Positions 16,088 to 25,158 are shown, counted from the stretch's first letter. The stretch: 64,000 bases of DNA from Psychroserpens sp041224425 (GCF_041224425.1 NZ_JBGFGL010000075.1:62001-126000), one strand, 5' to 3'. Notes: generated by a model not told the origin, from the letters alone. Numbers and translations are program-made.

Positions 16088-19000
16088 TTACTCCTCCACT
16101 AAAACCCATTCGCCTTTGGCAATCAAAGGCTCAGCTTGTTTGTATTTTACCGTTTTGTTTTCGCCACTCATAACGTGTTTGATTGTGACACGATCATTAC
16201 GACCAATTTTTGGTTTATCGCGAACAATGGTCTCAACCACTTGAGGTTGACGCTGGGTATTTCCAGCAGCTCTACTTTGGGCTGCACGCTCATCCATATT
16301 TGGGATTTCGTCTTTTTGGGTCTGTAGCTTTTCTTGTTTTCTAGCTTTGGCTTCCTGGATGGTGTTTTGGGTTTCCGTAGGCAATTCACCTTTAAAGAGG
16401 AATGAAATCACATCTTTATTCACTTGGTCAATCATTTCCTTGAACAACTCAAACGCTTCAAATTTATAGATCAATAAAGGATCTTTCTGTTCGTGAACCG
16501 CTAACTGAACCGATTGTTTCAACTCATCCATTTTACGTAAATGTGTTTTCCAAGCATCATCAACAATAGCCAATGTGATGTTCTTTTCAAAATCATTGAT
16601 CAGTTGTTTCCCTTTGGTTTCGTAAGACTTTTCCAAATCAGTAATCACCTGTAATGTTTTGACACCATCGGTAAAAGGCACAACAATACGTTTGAATTTA
16701 TCACGTTGATTTTCATATACATTTTCAATCACTGGATACGCCAAATCAGCATTGCGTTGCATTTTCTCTCTGTAATGTTCAAAGGCAGCTTTATAGATTT
16801 TTCCAGCAATGTCCTGAACCGAACCTTTATCGAATTCTGCTTCAGAAATAGGAGAGCTCATTGAGAAATAACGAATTAACTCAAATTCAAAGTTCTTAAA
16901 ATCGTTGGCAGCTTTATTGGTTTCCGTGATCCCTTCAGAAGTATCGTAAATCATATTGGCTAAATCCACACGAAGACGCTCACCTTCCAAAGCATGGCGA
17001 CGACGCTTGTAAACCACTTCACGTTGCGCGTTCATGACATCATCATATTCCAATAAACGTTTACGAACACCAAATTGATTTTCCTCAACCTTTTTCTGGG
17101 CACGCTCAATAGATTTTGAAATCATGGAATGCTGAATTACTTCGCCTTCCTGTAATCCCATTTTGTCCATCAGTTTCGCAATACGCTCACTTCCGAAGAG
17201 ACGCATTAAGTTATCTTCCAGCGACACATAAAACTGTGAACTACCTGGATCTCCTTGACGACCAGCACGACCACGTAACTGACGGTCAACGCGACGTGAA
17301 TCATGACGCTCAGTACCAATAATCGCTAAACCTCCAGCTTCTTTAACTTCATCTATTAATTTAATGTCAGTACCACGACCAGCCATGTTGGTAGCAATCG
17401 TAACTTGTCCTGGCTGACCAGCTTCGGCAACGATATCAGCTTCTTTTTTATGAAGTTTTGCATTCAATACATTATGAGGAACTTTGCGAATACTCAACAT
17501 TTTTCCAAGTAACTCAGAAATCTCTACATTGGTTGTACCAATCAATACTGGACGACCAGCTTTTGATAAATTGGTCACTTCATCAATAACGGCATTGTAT
17601 TTTTCACGCTTGGTTTTATACACCAAATCTTCTCGATCATCACGAGCAATGGGTCTGTTGGTTGGAATTTCAACCACATCCAATTTATAGATTTCCCAGA
17701 ATTCACCAGCTTCAGTAACAGCAGTACCAGTCATACCAGATAACTTTCTGTACATTCTGAAATAGTTCTGAAGTGTAATTGTGGCAAAGGTTTGTGTGGC
17801 ATCTTCAATCTTCACATTTTCCTTAGCTTCAATCGCTTGGTGTAATCCGTCGCTATAACGACGACCATCCATGATACGACCAGTTTGCTCATCGACAATC
17901 ATAACTTTATTGTCCATGACAACGTATTGGATATCCTTTTCAAACAAGGCGTAAGCTTTCAGTAACTGATTTAATGTATGGATACGCTCTGATTTAACAC
18001 CAAAGTCTCTAAACAATTCTTCTTTTTCAGCAGCTTCCTCTTCTTTAGATAAACCTTTAGATTCAATTTTTGCGATTTCCAAACCGATTTCTGGCATCAC
18101 GAAAAACTCAGGATTATCTTTTCCAGAAAGATGGTCAACACCTTTATCGGTAAGCTCTACTTGATTGTTTTTTTCCTCGATAACATAATAGAGTTCAGCA
18201 TCAACCTTAGGCATTTCCCTGTTGTTATCTTGCATGTAGAAGTTTTCGGTCTTCTGAAGTAATTGCTTAACACCTTCTTCACTTAAGAATTTGATCAAGG
18301 CTTTATTTTTTGGCATACCTCGATACACACGTAACAGTTGGAAGCCACCTTCTTTGGTGTCACCTTCAGCAATTAATTTCTTGGCCTCAGCCAAAACACC
18401 AGTTAAATATTTTCGTTGCACACCAACAATATCTTCAACCTTAGGTTTTAACTCGGTAAATTCATGGCGATCACCTTGTGGAATTGGGCCAGAAATGATC
18501 AATGGTGTACGCGCATCATCAATCAATACCGAATCGACCTCATCGACAATGGCATAATGATGTGGACGCTGAACCAAATCGTTAGGCGAATGCGCCATAT
18601 TATCCCTTAGATAATCAAAACCAAACTCGTTGTTGGTTCCGTAGGTGATATCTGCTTTATAAGCTTTGCGTCTTGCATCAGAATTAGGTTGATGTTTATC
18701 AATACAATCCACACTCATTCCATGGAACTCAAAGATAGGAGCCATCCACGCGCTATCACGTTTGGCAAGGTAATCGTTGACCGTTACTAAATGTACTCCT
18801 TTTTCAGCAAGCGCATTTAAATATACAGGAAGTGTAGCCACTAAGGTTTTACCTTCACCTGTTTGCATTTCGGCAATTTTTCCTTGGTGTAGCGCAGCAC
18901 CACCAATCAGCTGTACATCGTAATGAACCATGTCCCAAGTAATTGGTTTTCCTGCAGCATCCCATGAGTTGGACCAAATAGCTTGATCACCTTCTAAAGT

Positions 19001-19441
19001 AACATAATCTTTCTCGCCAGAAACCAAACGATCAAACTCATTGGCTTGAACTGGGATTTCTGTATTGTTTACAAAACGTTTTGCAGTTTCCTTAACGACT
19101 GCAAAAGCTTCAGCCATAATATCATTTAAGACCACTTCGGTAGCTTCGTAAATCTCATCTCCAATCTTGTCGATTTCAACATAGATGTCTTCACGCTCAT
19201 CAATGTCTTCAGTAGCTTCTGCATCTTTTAAAAGTTGGTCAATTTTATCTTGAAGGGGTTTACGGGCTTCAGCAATTTTTGCTTTGAATTGAACGGTCTT
19301 GTTTCGTAATTCGTCATGTGACAGTTGCTCAAGTTCGCTCTCAAATGCTTTAACTTTATCAATGATAGGGCTTAGTGCCTTTACATCCTGTTTGGCTTTA
19401 TCGCCAACAAATACTTTTAATACTGAATTTAAAAAACTCAT
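16088..19441 (-). CDS. secA: Preprotein translocase ATPase SecA
   Basis: SecA is the ATPase that drives preproteins through SecYEG. The 1117-residue protein has Walker A GEGKT at residues 195-199 (MQTGEGKTL), the DEAD-type VDEVDSVLIDDARTPL, motif AGRGTDIKL and the Q-LRGRAGRQGDPGSSQFYVSL arginine-finger region. It is about 200 residues longer than E. coli SecA (901); part of the excess is an insert in nucleotide-binding domain 1 (about residues 320-450), as is usual in Bacteroidetes. The C-terminus ends KGEWVLVEE and lacks the Cys-rich SecB/zinc-binding tail. It has a long 5' leader with two palindromic repeats, and a terminator and a third repeat downstream. Confidence 0.98.
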   Translation of the reverse strand: MSFLNSVLKVFVGDKAKQDVKALSPIIDKVKAFESELEQLSHDELRNKTVQFKAKIAEARKPLQDKIDQLLKDAEATEDIDEREDIYVEIDKIGDEIYEATEVVLNDIMAEAFAVVKETAKRFVNNTEIPVQANEFDRLVSGEKDYVTLEGDQAIWSNSWDAAGKPITWDMVHYDVQLIGGAALHQGKIAEMQTGEGKTLVATLPVYLNALAEKGVHLVTVNDYLAKRDSAWMAPIFEFHGMSVDCIDKHQPNSDARRKAYKADITYGTNNEFGFDYLRDNMAHSPNDLVQRPHHYAIVDEVDSVLIDDARTPLIISGPIPQGDRHEFTELKPKVEDIVGVQRKYLTGVLAEAKKLIAEGDTKEGGFQLLRVYRGMPKNKALIKFLSEEGVKQLLQKTENFYMQDNNREMPKVDAELYYVIEEKNNQVELTDKGVDHLSGKDNPEFFVMPEIGLEIAKIESKGLSKEEEAAEKEELFRDFGVKSERIHTLNQLLKAYALFEKDIQYVVMDNKVMIVDEQTGRIMDGRRYSDGLHQAIEAKENVKIEDATQTFATITLQNYFRMYRKLSGMTGTAVTEAGEFWEIYKLDVVEIPTNRPIARDDREDLVYKTKREKYNAVIDEVTNLSKAGRPVLIGTTNVEISELLGKMLSIRKVPHNVLNAKLHKKEADIVAEAGQPGQVTIATNMAGRGTDIKLIDEVKEAGGLAIIGTERHDSRRVDRQLRGRAGRQGDPGSSQFYVSLEDNLMRLFGSERIAKLMDKMGLQEGEVIQHSMISKSIERAQKKVEENQFGVRKRLLEYDDVMNAQREVVYKRRRHALEGERLRVDLANMIYDTSEGITETNKAANDFKNFEFELIRYFSMSSPISEAEFDKGSVQDIAGKIYKAAFEHYREKMQRNADLAYPVIENVYENQRDKFKRIVVPFTDGVKTLQVITDLEKSYETKGKQLINDFEKNITLAIVDDAWKTHLRKMDELKQSVQLAVHEQKDPLLIYKFEAFELFKEMIDQVNKDVISFLFKGELPTETQNTIQEAKARKQEKLQTQKDEIPNMDERAAQSRAAGNTQRQPQVVETIVRDKPKIGRNDRVTIKHVMSGENKTVKYKQAEPLIAKGEWVLVEE

Positions 19442-19478
19442 GTGTGTCTATTTATTTTAATAAAATCATCAATATTTT

Positions 19479-19515
19479 TAGTGTCATCATTCTGAACTCG
19501 GTTCAGAATCTCATC
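19479..19515 (-). repeat. REP-like palindrome, copy 2 (5' of secA, inverted)
   Basis: ATTCTGAA (19487-19494) pairs with TTCAGAAT (19500-19507) around a CTCGG loop. Read on the minus strand, the flanks (TGATGAGATTCTGA... ...GAATGATGAC) match copy 1, so this copy is in the opposite orientation. It lies about 40-75 bases upstream of the secA start and so probably falls in its leader. Confidence 0.8.
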
Positions 19516-19532
19516 ATTTGTCCAAACTTTTT

Positions 19533-19563
19533 TTTGAGACACTGAAACAAGTTCAGTGTGATG
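19533..19563 (+). repeat. REP-like palindrome, copy 3 (variant stem)
   Basis: ACACTGAA (19537-19544) pairs with TTCAGTGT (19550-19557) around an ACAAG loop, with TGAG and GATGC flanks like copy 1. The stem differs from copies 1 and 2 at several positions, but each change is matched on the other arm. Confidence 0.75.
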
Positions 19564-19610
19564 CTACATTATTATTTTTGATAATTTCTATCTTCAAAAG
19601 ATTTGAACTT

Positions 19611-19618
19611 CAAAGATA
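19611..19618 (-). promoter_or_regulatory. Possible -7 element for secA
   Basis: On the minus strand this reads TATCTTTG, an exact TAnnTTTG match, about 170 bases upstream of the secA start. If used, the transcript leader would carry palindrome copies 2 and 3. No -33 element was recognised. Confidence 0.4.
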
Positions 19619-19653
19619 TGGTTTGTCTTAGTTATACTGAAAAAACCAGGCAC

Positions 19654-19680
19654 AAAAAAAGCCTCAAATCGAGACTTTTT
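19654..19680 (-). terminator. Terminator of the DUF2795 gene
   Basis: AAAAAGCCTC (19656-19665) and GAGACTTTTT (19671-19680) form a 10-base stem with a 5-base loop. The one mismatch becomes a G-U pair on the minus-strand transcript, and the A run at 19654-19660 gives its T-tract. It lies 30 bases beyond the stop at 19710. Confidence 0.75.
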
Positions 19681-19709
19681 AACGTTTATTTATATTTAAG
19701 TAAATACTC

Positions 19710-19931
19710 TTAATATTCATCTTCGTTCCAAAGATAATCTTCGTCAGTTGGATAATCTGACCAGATTTCTTCAATGGAGTCGTAAGAGTCGCCTTCGTCT
19801 TCTATCGCTTGTAGATTTTCAACAACTTCCAATGGAGCTCCTGTTCTAATAGCGTAGTCAATCAATTCGTCTTTAGTGGCTGGCCAAGGTGCATCACTTA
19901 AGTAGGATGCTAATTCTAATGTCCAATACAT
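19710..19931 (-). CDS. Small acidic DUF2795 domain protein
   Basis: The 73-residue protein matches the DUF2795 pattern (MYWTLELASYLSDAPWPATK, then ELIDYAIRTGAPLEVVENLQ) followed by a very acidic Tyr/Trp-rich tail (EDEGDSYDSIEEIW, ending NEDEY). The fold is a small helical one; no function is established. The gene has its own apparent promoter (19955-19984) and terminator (19654-19680), so it is a single-gene transcript, and its short length is normal for the family. Confidence 0.9.
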   Translation of the reverse strand: MYWTLELASYLSDAPWPATKDELIDYAIRTGAPLEVVENLQAIEDEGDSYDSIEEIWSDYPTDEDYLWNEDEY

Positions 19932-19954
19932 TCTTATGCGTTTTTAATTTTTTG

Positions 19955-19984
19955 CAAAAATAAAATTATACTTCAAAAAGGCAA
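19955..19984 (-). promoter_or_regulatory. Promoter of the DUF2795 gene
   Basis: On the minus strand there is a -7 element TATTTTTG (19962-19955, exact TAnnTTTG) and a TTG (19984-19982) with a 19-base spacer, and the start codon follows 23 bases later. This fits the Bacteroidetes -33/-7 pattern. Confidence 0.5.
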
Positions 19985-20052
19985 GAAAAAACTGAATTAA
20001 TTAATTAATAATTTTAAAGAACGTTTATTTTTAATCAAAAGCTTTGAGAAAA

Positions 20053-20628
20053 TCACGATTCTTTCTCTGGAATCCACTTGACCTCTTCAGCTTGCAAGTC
20101 ATAGGTCAACTTTCGTGCCAATACAAAGAGGTAGTCAGAAAGTCGGTTGAGGTATTTTAAAGTTTCCTCTTGGAAGGGTTCCAAATCATAAAGCGCAGTT
20201 GCCAAACGCTCGGCTCTACGGCAAACACAGCGAGCTATGTGACAGAATGACACCGTTTGATGTCCGCCAGGCAGTACAAAGTGTGTCATTTGAGGTAAAT
20301 CTTTATCCATGGTGTCCATTTCATGTTCGAGTAGAGCAATGTCATCCTCTGAGATTTTTGGAATGTTTAAACGTTGCTTGCCGCTTTTCAAGATGGCTTT
20401 TTCAGGATCGGTTGCTAAAATAGCTCCAATGGTGAACAATTTGTTTTGAATGGTAATCAATACTTGTTTATAATGATTGTCAATATCTTGATCTCTTAAA
20501 AGTCCGATATAAGAATTAAGTTCATCAACGGTTCCGTAACTATCAATTCTTATATGGTGTTTTGGAACACGAGTGCCTCCAAAAAGTGCGGTGGTTCCTT
20601 TGTCTCCTGTTTTTGTGTAAATTTTCAT
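20053..20628 (-). CDS. Cob(I)yrinic acid a,c-diamide adenosyltransferase (PduO type)
   Basis: This 191-residue protein is a PduO/MMAB-type ATP:cob(I)alamin adenosyltransferase, which makes adenosylcobalamin. The N-terminal ATP-binding motif KIYTKTGDKGTTALFGG, the DELNSYIGLLR helix and the C-terminal RRAERLATAL and NRLSDYLFVLAR motifs are all present, and the length is normal for the family. Adenosylcobalamin is the cofactor of methylmalonyl-CoA mutase, whose chaperone MeaB is encoded at 10186-11259. I saw no cobalamin riboswitch in the region upstream of its start. Confidence 0.95.
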   Translation of the reverse strand: MKIYTKTGDKGTTALFGGTRVPKHHIRIDSYGTVDELNSYIGLLRDQDIDNHYKQVLITIQNKLFTIGAILATDPEKAILKSGKQRLNIPKISEDDIALLEHEMDTMDKDLPQMTHFVLPGGHQTVSFCHIARCVCRRAERLATALYDLEPFQEETLKYLNRLSDYLFVLARKLTYDLQAEEVKWIPEKES

Positions 20629-20716
20629 GGTAAGAAATTAACCTATAGCTTCTTATGCGAAGATATGCATTTTTGAACGATTAGAATTAAAGTTGTTAAG
20701 GTGGAAATACGTTGAC

Positions 20717-20845
20717 TTACCTTTTGAAACGACGCTTATGAAACATAGAATCTTTGTTGCGACGTTCTCGCAAACGCTCATTATTTTTGAACACGACTTT
20801 CATGAAAATAAAGATGCCCACTAATATGAGTATTGTCAAAAGCAT
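20717..20845 (-). CDS. 42-residue single-span membrane protein downstream of an ABC ATPase
   Basis: Read by hand on the minus strand, ATG 20845 to TAA 20717 encodes 42 residues: a hydrophobic N-terminal span (MLLTILILVGIFIFMKVVF) and then a very basic tail (NNERLRERRNKDSM, ending HKRRFKR). The start lies only 2 bases after the stop of the ABC ATPase gene (20848), so the two are almost certainly one transcript. The span-plus-basic-tail design fits a real N-out, C-in membrane microprotein. The function is unknown; it could assist or regulate the adjacent ATPase. Confidence 0.7.
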   Translation of the reverse strand: MLLTILILVGIFIFMKVVFKNNERLRERRNKDSMFHKRRFKR

Positions 20846-20847
20846 TA

Positions 20848-21534
20848 TTATGAATTTCTTGTGTCACTTTCAATGATGCCATCACGTAAGCGAATAACTC
20901 GTTTGGCATGAGCGGCAATATCTTCTTCATGGGTTACCATGATAACGGTATTGCCAGCTTGATGGATTTCATCAAATAAATTCATGATTTCGTAACCGGT
21001 TTTAGAATCTAGGTTACCTGTAGGTTCATCAGCTAATATAATAGACGGTTTATTAACCAAAGCTCTTCCAACAGCAACCCTTTGTCGTTGTCCACCAGAA
21101 AGTTGGTTAGGCTTGTGGTCCATTCTATCGGCTAGACCGACATCTGTTAAAACTTCTTCAGCACGTTTTTTACGTTCACTTTTGGAAGCGCCAGCATATA
21201 CCATAGGTAAAGCAACATTATCTAATGCGGTAGTTCTTGGTAATAAGTTGAAAGTTTGAAAAACAAATCCGATTTCGGTATTTCGAATATCAGCCAATTC
21301 GTCATCGCTCATTTGGCTCACGTCCTTTCCATTAAGAATATAGCTTCCAGCTGTTGGCGTGTCCAAACAACCGAGAATATTCATTAAAGTTGATTTTCCA
21401 GAACCTGAAGGTCCCATAATAGCTACATAATCACCTTTTTCAATATCAAGATCAATACCTTTAAGTACGTGAACAGTTTCTTGACCAAGTTGGAAATCAC
21501 GAATGATGTCCCTAATTTTTATGACATTACCCAT
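20848..21534 (-). CDS. ABC transporter ATP-binding protein, LolD/MacB type
   Basis: The 228-residue ATPase has Walker A GPSGSGKST, the Q-loop FVFQTFNLLPRTTALDN, signature LSGGQRQRVAVGRAL, Walker B IILADEPTGNLD and the H-loop VTHEEDIAAHA. The TFNLLP and TALDNVALPMVYAG motifs place it in the LolD/MacB/FtsE group, which power lipoprotein sorting or macrolide/peptide export through type VII-fold permeases. No permease gene is next to it; instead a 42-residue membrane protein follows at once. Its permease must be encoded elsewhere. Confidence 0.95.
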   Translation of the reverse strand: MGNVIKIRDIIRDFQLGQETVHVLKGIDLDIEKGDYVAIMGPSGSGKSTLMNILGCLDTPTAGSYILNGKDVSQMSDDELADIRNTEIGFVFQTFNLLPRTTALDNVALPMVYAGASKSERKKRAEEVLTDVGLADRMDHKPNQLSGGQRQRVAVGRALVNKPSIILADEPTGNLDSKTGYEIMNLFDEIHQAGNTVIMVTHEEDIAAHAKRVIRLRDGIIESDTRNS

Positions 21535-21607
21535 TATGGTGTTGCTTTAAATTTAGTGTCTGCAAGATACAGATTTCAGAAGATATGACGTAATATTAAA
21601 AGGCTTG

Positions 21608-22378
21608 TTACAATCTGATTGTAAAATTTTCCTTTGCTTGTTCTTTTCTGAAAAAGACAAAGCCCCAAAAAAAAGTATCGATGGTTACAGTAACCTTTGG
21701 ATGCTTTTTGATAACCTCCCAAGCCTCTAGCATACCTTTCGACCAATGAATGTCATCAAAAATAAAGACAGAGTCGTTATGAGCTTTTTTAATTAAAAAA
21801 TCAAAATAGTCTAAAGTAGCTTCTTTGGTATGGTTGGCATCAACAAAAACCAAGTCATAAGCATGAGGCTTGAGCTTAGGGATGATTTCTGAAATATGTC
21901 CAGTTTTTATAACCACATTTTCAATATTGGCATTTAACAACTGATGTTTGGTAAAATTTGAAAGGTTAGAACAGCCTTCTATGGAAATTATAGAATTGTC
22001 AGTATTCCCTAAAGCCATAGCATGTGTTGCTATACCCAGTGAAGTGCCTAATTCTAAACTCTGTTGAGGCTCGAAATATTTTACAATCCTAAATAATAGC
22101 TTTGCTCTTTTTAAAGTGGTTCCAGAGGTTTTTGCGAGAGCACTGATAGACCTCAAATTGGTCTTAAAAACTCGTGAGCCTGAACCGTAATCGGTAATCT
22201 CTATTTTCGAATTACTTTTAAGTAACGAACTTCTATAAGATGCTAATTTGTTGTAGACTTTATAGTGGGTTTTATCATAAAAACACTTGGTGACCAAATC
22301 AAATACAAAAGGGGAGTGCACACCGTGTTGATTGGTTGATTGGAACAAAAACTTTATGAACTCTATAATTTGAAACAT
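21608..22378 (-). CDS. Class I SAM-dependent (O-)methyltransferase
   Basis: I start at ATG 22378 (256 residues) rather than the TTG one codon earlier. The Rossmann methyltransferase core has motif I LELGTSLGIATHAMA (near residue 118), an acidic turn SIEGCSNLS, and the post-motif DLVFVDANHTKEATLDYFD, with IFDDIHWSKGM near the C-terminus, similar to O-methyltransferase/Methyltransf_24 proteins. The substrate is unknown. Its start is 6 bases after the stop of the ABC-F gene on the same strand, so they are probably co-transcribed. Confidence 0.88.
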   Translation of the reverse strand: MFQIIEFIKFLFQSTNQHGVHSPFVFDLVTKCFYDKTHYKVYNKLASYRSSLLKSNSKIEITDYGSGSRVFKTNLRSISALAKTSGTTLKRAKLLFRIVKYFEPQQSLELGTSLGIATHAMALGNTDNSIISIEGCSNLSNFTKHQLLNANIENVVIKTGHISEIIPKLKPHAYDLVFVDANHTKEATLDYFDFLIKKAHNDSVFIFDDIHWSKGMLEAWEVIKKHPKVTVTIDTFFWGFVFFRKEQAKENFTIRL

Positions 22379-22384
22379 CAATAT

Positions 22385-24253
22385 TTATAGGTCTAATTTC
22401 TCTGACAGCTCAAACCAACGCAATTCCTTAGCTTCAATTTCTTCAATAATATCTTGAAGTTCTAGTGAAAGGGCATTGATGTCTTCTGTAGAAAGCGAGG
22501 TGTCATTAAATTTGGCTTCAAGGGCTTTTTTATCGAGTTCTAATGACCGAATCTTGCTTTCAAGGTTTTTGTATTCTTTCTGTTCGTTATAGCTCAATTT
22601 TTGGGCTTTGTTTTCCTTGGCCTTTTCATCACTGTTTGAATCTGTGGTTTTCGAAGCTGAACTCTCATTAGGTTGTTGGTTTTCGTAGTCTCTATAATCG
22701 GAATAATTTCCTGGGAAATCCTGAACTTGACCTTCACCTTGAAATACGAACAGGTGATCCACAATTTTATCCATAAAATAGCGATCATGCGATACGACCA
22801 AGAGGCAACCTGGGAAATCCAATAAAAACTCCTCTAGAACATTAAGGGTCACAATATCCAGATCGTTTGTTGGCTCATCGAGAATCAAAAAGTTCGGATT
22901 TTGTATCAAAACAGTACAGAGATACAATCGCTTTCGTTCACCACCACTAAGCTTTTCCACAAAATCATGTTGCTTCTTTCCGTCAAACAAAAAGCGTTCT
23001 AACAATTGTTTTGCACTAATTTGTCTGCCTTTTGCTAATGGTATGTATTCGCCAAATTCTTTAATGACATCGATGACTTTTTGCTCTGGCTTGATTTTCA
23101 TGCCGCTTTGGGTGTAGTAACCAAATTTAACGGTTTCACCAACCACGATTTTACCTTTGTCAGGAGTAACGGATTTGGTAATTAAATTTAGAAATGTTGA
23201 TTTTCCTGTTCCATTTTTACCGATAATTCCAACACGTTCACCACGTTTGAATACATAGTCAAATCCATCTAAAACAGTTTTGTCGTCAAAAGTTTTGGAT
23301 ACATTATGAAGTTCGACAATTTTGCTGCCAAGACGTTCCATGTTAATTTCCAATTGAATTGTATGGTCTTTTCGACGTTGATGTGCACGCTTCTTTATGT
23401 CTGAGAAATCATCGATTCGCGATTTTGATTTAGTGGTTCTTGCCTTGGGTTGGCGTCGCATCCATTCCAATTCCTTTTTGTAAAGTTGCTTGGCTTTACC
23501 AGTTTCAACCTGTTCTTGCTGGATGCGCGCTTCCTTTTGTTCGAGATAGTAAGAGTAATTACCTTTATAGGTGAATAATTGGCCGTGGTCTAATTCAATT
23601 ATTTCATTGCAAACACGTTCTAAAAAATAACGGTCGTGTGTGACCATAAAAATTGTGAGCTGAGATTTTGAAAAATAGTATTCAAGCCATTCAATCATCT
23701 CTAGATCGAGGTGGTTGGTTGGCTCATCTAAAATTAAAACATCAGGATTGCTTATAAGGGCTTGCGCCAAGGCTAAACGTTTTTTTTGTCCGCCAGACAG
23801 TGTGCTTATTTTTTGATTGAGGTTTTCAAGTTTTAACTGTGATAAAATCTGTTTGAATTGAAGCTCAAACTCCCAGGCATTGTTGATCTCCATCTGCTCA
23901 AAGGCTTTTTGGTAGGCTTCTGTGTCTTCCGGATGTTGTAGAGCACGTTCGTAATTTTCAATAATCTTCAATTGTGGCGCTTCTGTGTTGAAAATGGTAT
24001 CGTTTATAGTGATGCTTCCTTCAAATTTAGGTGATTGTGGTAAAAATGAAAGTCGTAGATTATTTCGCGTCACTACTTGTCCAGAATCAGGAACGTCTTC
24101 ACCTGATAAAATATTTAGAATTGAGGTTTTACCACTTCCGTTTTTAGCAACAAATGCGATTTTATCATCTTTGTGAATGCTAAACGAAAGATTGGAAAAG
24201 AGCTCCAATTCTCCATAGGATTTTGATATGTTTTCTACAGTTATGAGATTCAA
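22385..24253 (-). CDS. ABC-F family ATPase (Uup-like)
   Basis: The 622-residue protein has two ABC domains and no membrane segment. Domain 1 has Walker A AKNGSGKTS and signature LSGGQKKRLALAQAL; domain 2 has Walker A GKNGTGKST and signature LSGGERKRLYLCTVL; Walker B sites are VLILDEPTNHLD and FLILDEPTNDLD. Between them lies the basic P-site tRNA-interacting linker (about residues 225-305), and a Lys/Glu coiled coil (about 545-620) forms the C-terminus, as in Uup. ABC-F proteins act on the ribosome, for example resolving stalls, rather than in transport. Confidence 0.93.
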   Translation of the reverse strand: MNLITVENISKSYGELELFSNLSFSIHKDDKIAFVAKNGSGKTSILNILSGEDVPDSGQVVTRNNLRLSFLPQSPKFEGSITINDTIFNTEAPQLKIIENYERALQHPEDTEAYQKAFEQMEINNAWEFELQFKQILSQLKLENLNQKISTLSGGQKKRLALAQALISNPDVLILDEPTNHLDLEMIEWLEYYFSKSQLTIFMVTHDRYFLERVCNEIIELDHGQLFTYKGNYSYYLEQKEARIQQEQVETGKAKQLYKKELEWMRRQPKARTTKSKSRIDDFSDIKKRAHQRRKDHTIQLEINMERLGSKIVELHNVSKTFDDKTVLDGFDYVFKRGERVGIIGKNGTGKSTFLNLITKSVTPDKGKIVVGETVKFGYYTQSGMKIKPEQKVIDVIKEFGEYIPLAKGRQISAKQLLERFLFDGKKQHDFVEKLSGGERKRLYLCTVLIQNPNFLILDEPTNDLDIVTLNVLEEFLLDFPGCLLVVSHDRYFMDKIVDHLFVFQGEGQVQDFPGNYSDYRDYENQQPNESSASKTTDSNSDEKAKENKAQKLSYNEQKEYKNLESKIRSLELDKKALEAKFNDTSLSTEDINALSLELQDIIEEIEAKELRWFELSEKLDL

Positions 24254-24303
24254 AACAATTTTTTTACAAAGAAAGCGATATTACTCAAAAAAACAGTGAA
24301 TAG

Positions 24304-24334
24304 TTTTGTTATTAATGGTGATAGGTTATATTTG
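24304..24334 (+). promoter_or_regulatory. Promoter of the polysaccharide operon
   Basis: A -33 element TTTTG (24304-24308) and an exact -7 element TATATTTG (24327-24334) are separated by 18 bases, a close match to the Bacteroidetes promoter. The wza-like ATG is at 24357. No terminator is seen in the following 30 kb, so this may drive most of the 32-gene run. Confidence 0.65.
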
Positions 24335-24356
24335 TGACGTAACATGCAACGGTTTA

Positions 24357-25157
24357 ATGAATAGACTATTTTTGATTTTTGGATTGTTACTTTGTGTTCT
24401 GTCTACATCATGTATTCCTCACAAAGATATTGTTTATCTTCAAGAAAAAGAGACGCCTTCTGACTCTACTCAAATTATGGTTGAGCAAAAAAAACCATAT
24501 AGGGTTCAAATCAATGATATATTAAATATTAGGGTTAAAGCATTAGACCAAGAAACGGTTACAATATTAAATCCTATTGGTGAAGATAACCTTAATGCAA
24601 ACAGTGCTGAACGTGCTTATTTTGACGGGTTTACAGTTGATATGCATGGTAATATCAGGATGCCAACTCTTGGTAAGATAAATGTATTGGGTTATACTTG
24701 TGAAGAAATTGAAAAGAAAATAGAGGCACAGCTTCTCGAAGAACAGTTTAAGGAGACAGCAAATATTTTTGTGACGGTTAAACTGGCAGGTCTTAGATTT
24801 ACAGTAAATGGTGAGATTCAAAACCCTGGAACGATAACTTTATTCCAAGATCGGGTCAATATTTTTGAAGCCATTGCCAATGCAGGAGAAATACCAGTAA
24901 CTGGTGATAGAAAAAACATACAGATTATAAGGCAGTATCCACAAGGGCAAAAAATACATTCATTAGACTTGACTGATGTTGATGTGATGAATTCACCTTA
25001 CTATTACATTCAGCCTAATGATATCATTTATGTTAAGCCTCTTAAACAAAAAACTTGGGGAACAGGTACAACTGGTAGGGAAACTTTGGTAACGGTATTT
25101 TCAATCGTTTCATTTTTAACCACAACAGTATTGCTGATAGAACGATCTCGAAACTAA
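24357..25157 (+). CDS. Wza-like polysaccharide export lipoprotein
   Basis: ATG 24357 gives 266 residues with a lipoprotein signal ending LSTSC (lipid-modified Cys19); the frame is open upstream, but that start would lie before the promoter -7. Then come a Poly_export (PES) domain (about 38-130, with PYRVQINDILNIRV and MHGNIRMPTLGKINVLGY) and a SLBB-like domain (RFTVNGEIQNPGTITLF). A C-terminal hydrophobic helix (about 240-262) could be the outer-membrane segment. It is shorter than E. coli Wza (379), with fewer SLBB repeats, which is common in this phylum. It is the first gene of the locus and lies next to the wzc-like gene (1-base gap). Confidence 0.92.
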   Translation: MNRLFLIFGLLLCVLSTSCIPHKDIVYLQEKETPSDSTQIMVEQKKPYRVQINDILNIRVKALDQETVTILNPIGEDNLNANSAERAYFDGFTVDMHGNIRMPTLGKINVLGYTCEEIEKKIEAQLLEEQFKETANIFVTVKLAGLRFTVNGEIQNPGTITLFQDRVNIFEAIANAGEIPVTGDRKNIQIIRQYPQGQKIHSLDLTDVDVMNSPYYYIQPNDIIYVKPLKQKTWGTGTTGRETLVTVFSIVSFLTTTVLLIERSRN

Positions 25158-25158
25158 C

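Noticed and set aside
20629..20716. Possible cobalamin riboswitch before the adenosyltransferase gene
   Set aside because: The region is too short and lacks a B12-box-like sequence or a multi-stem fold.
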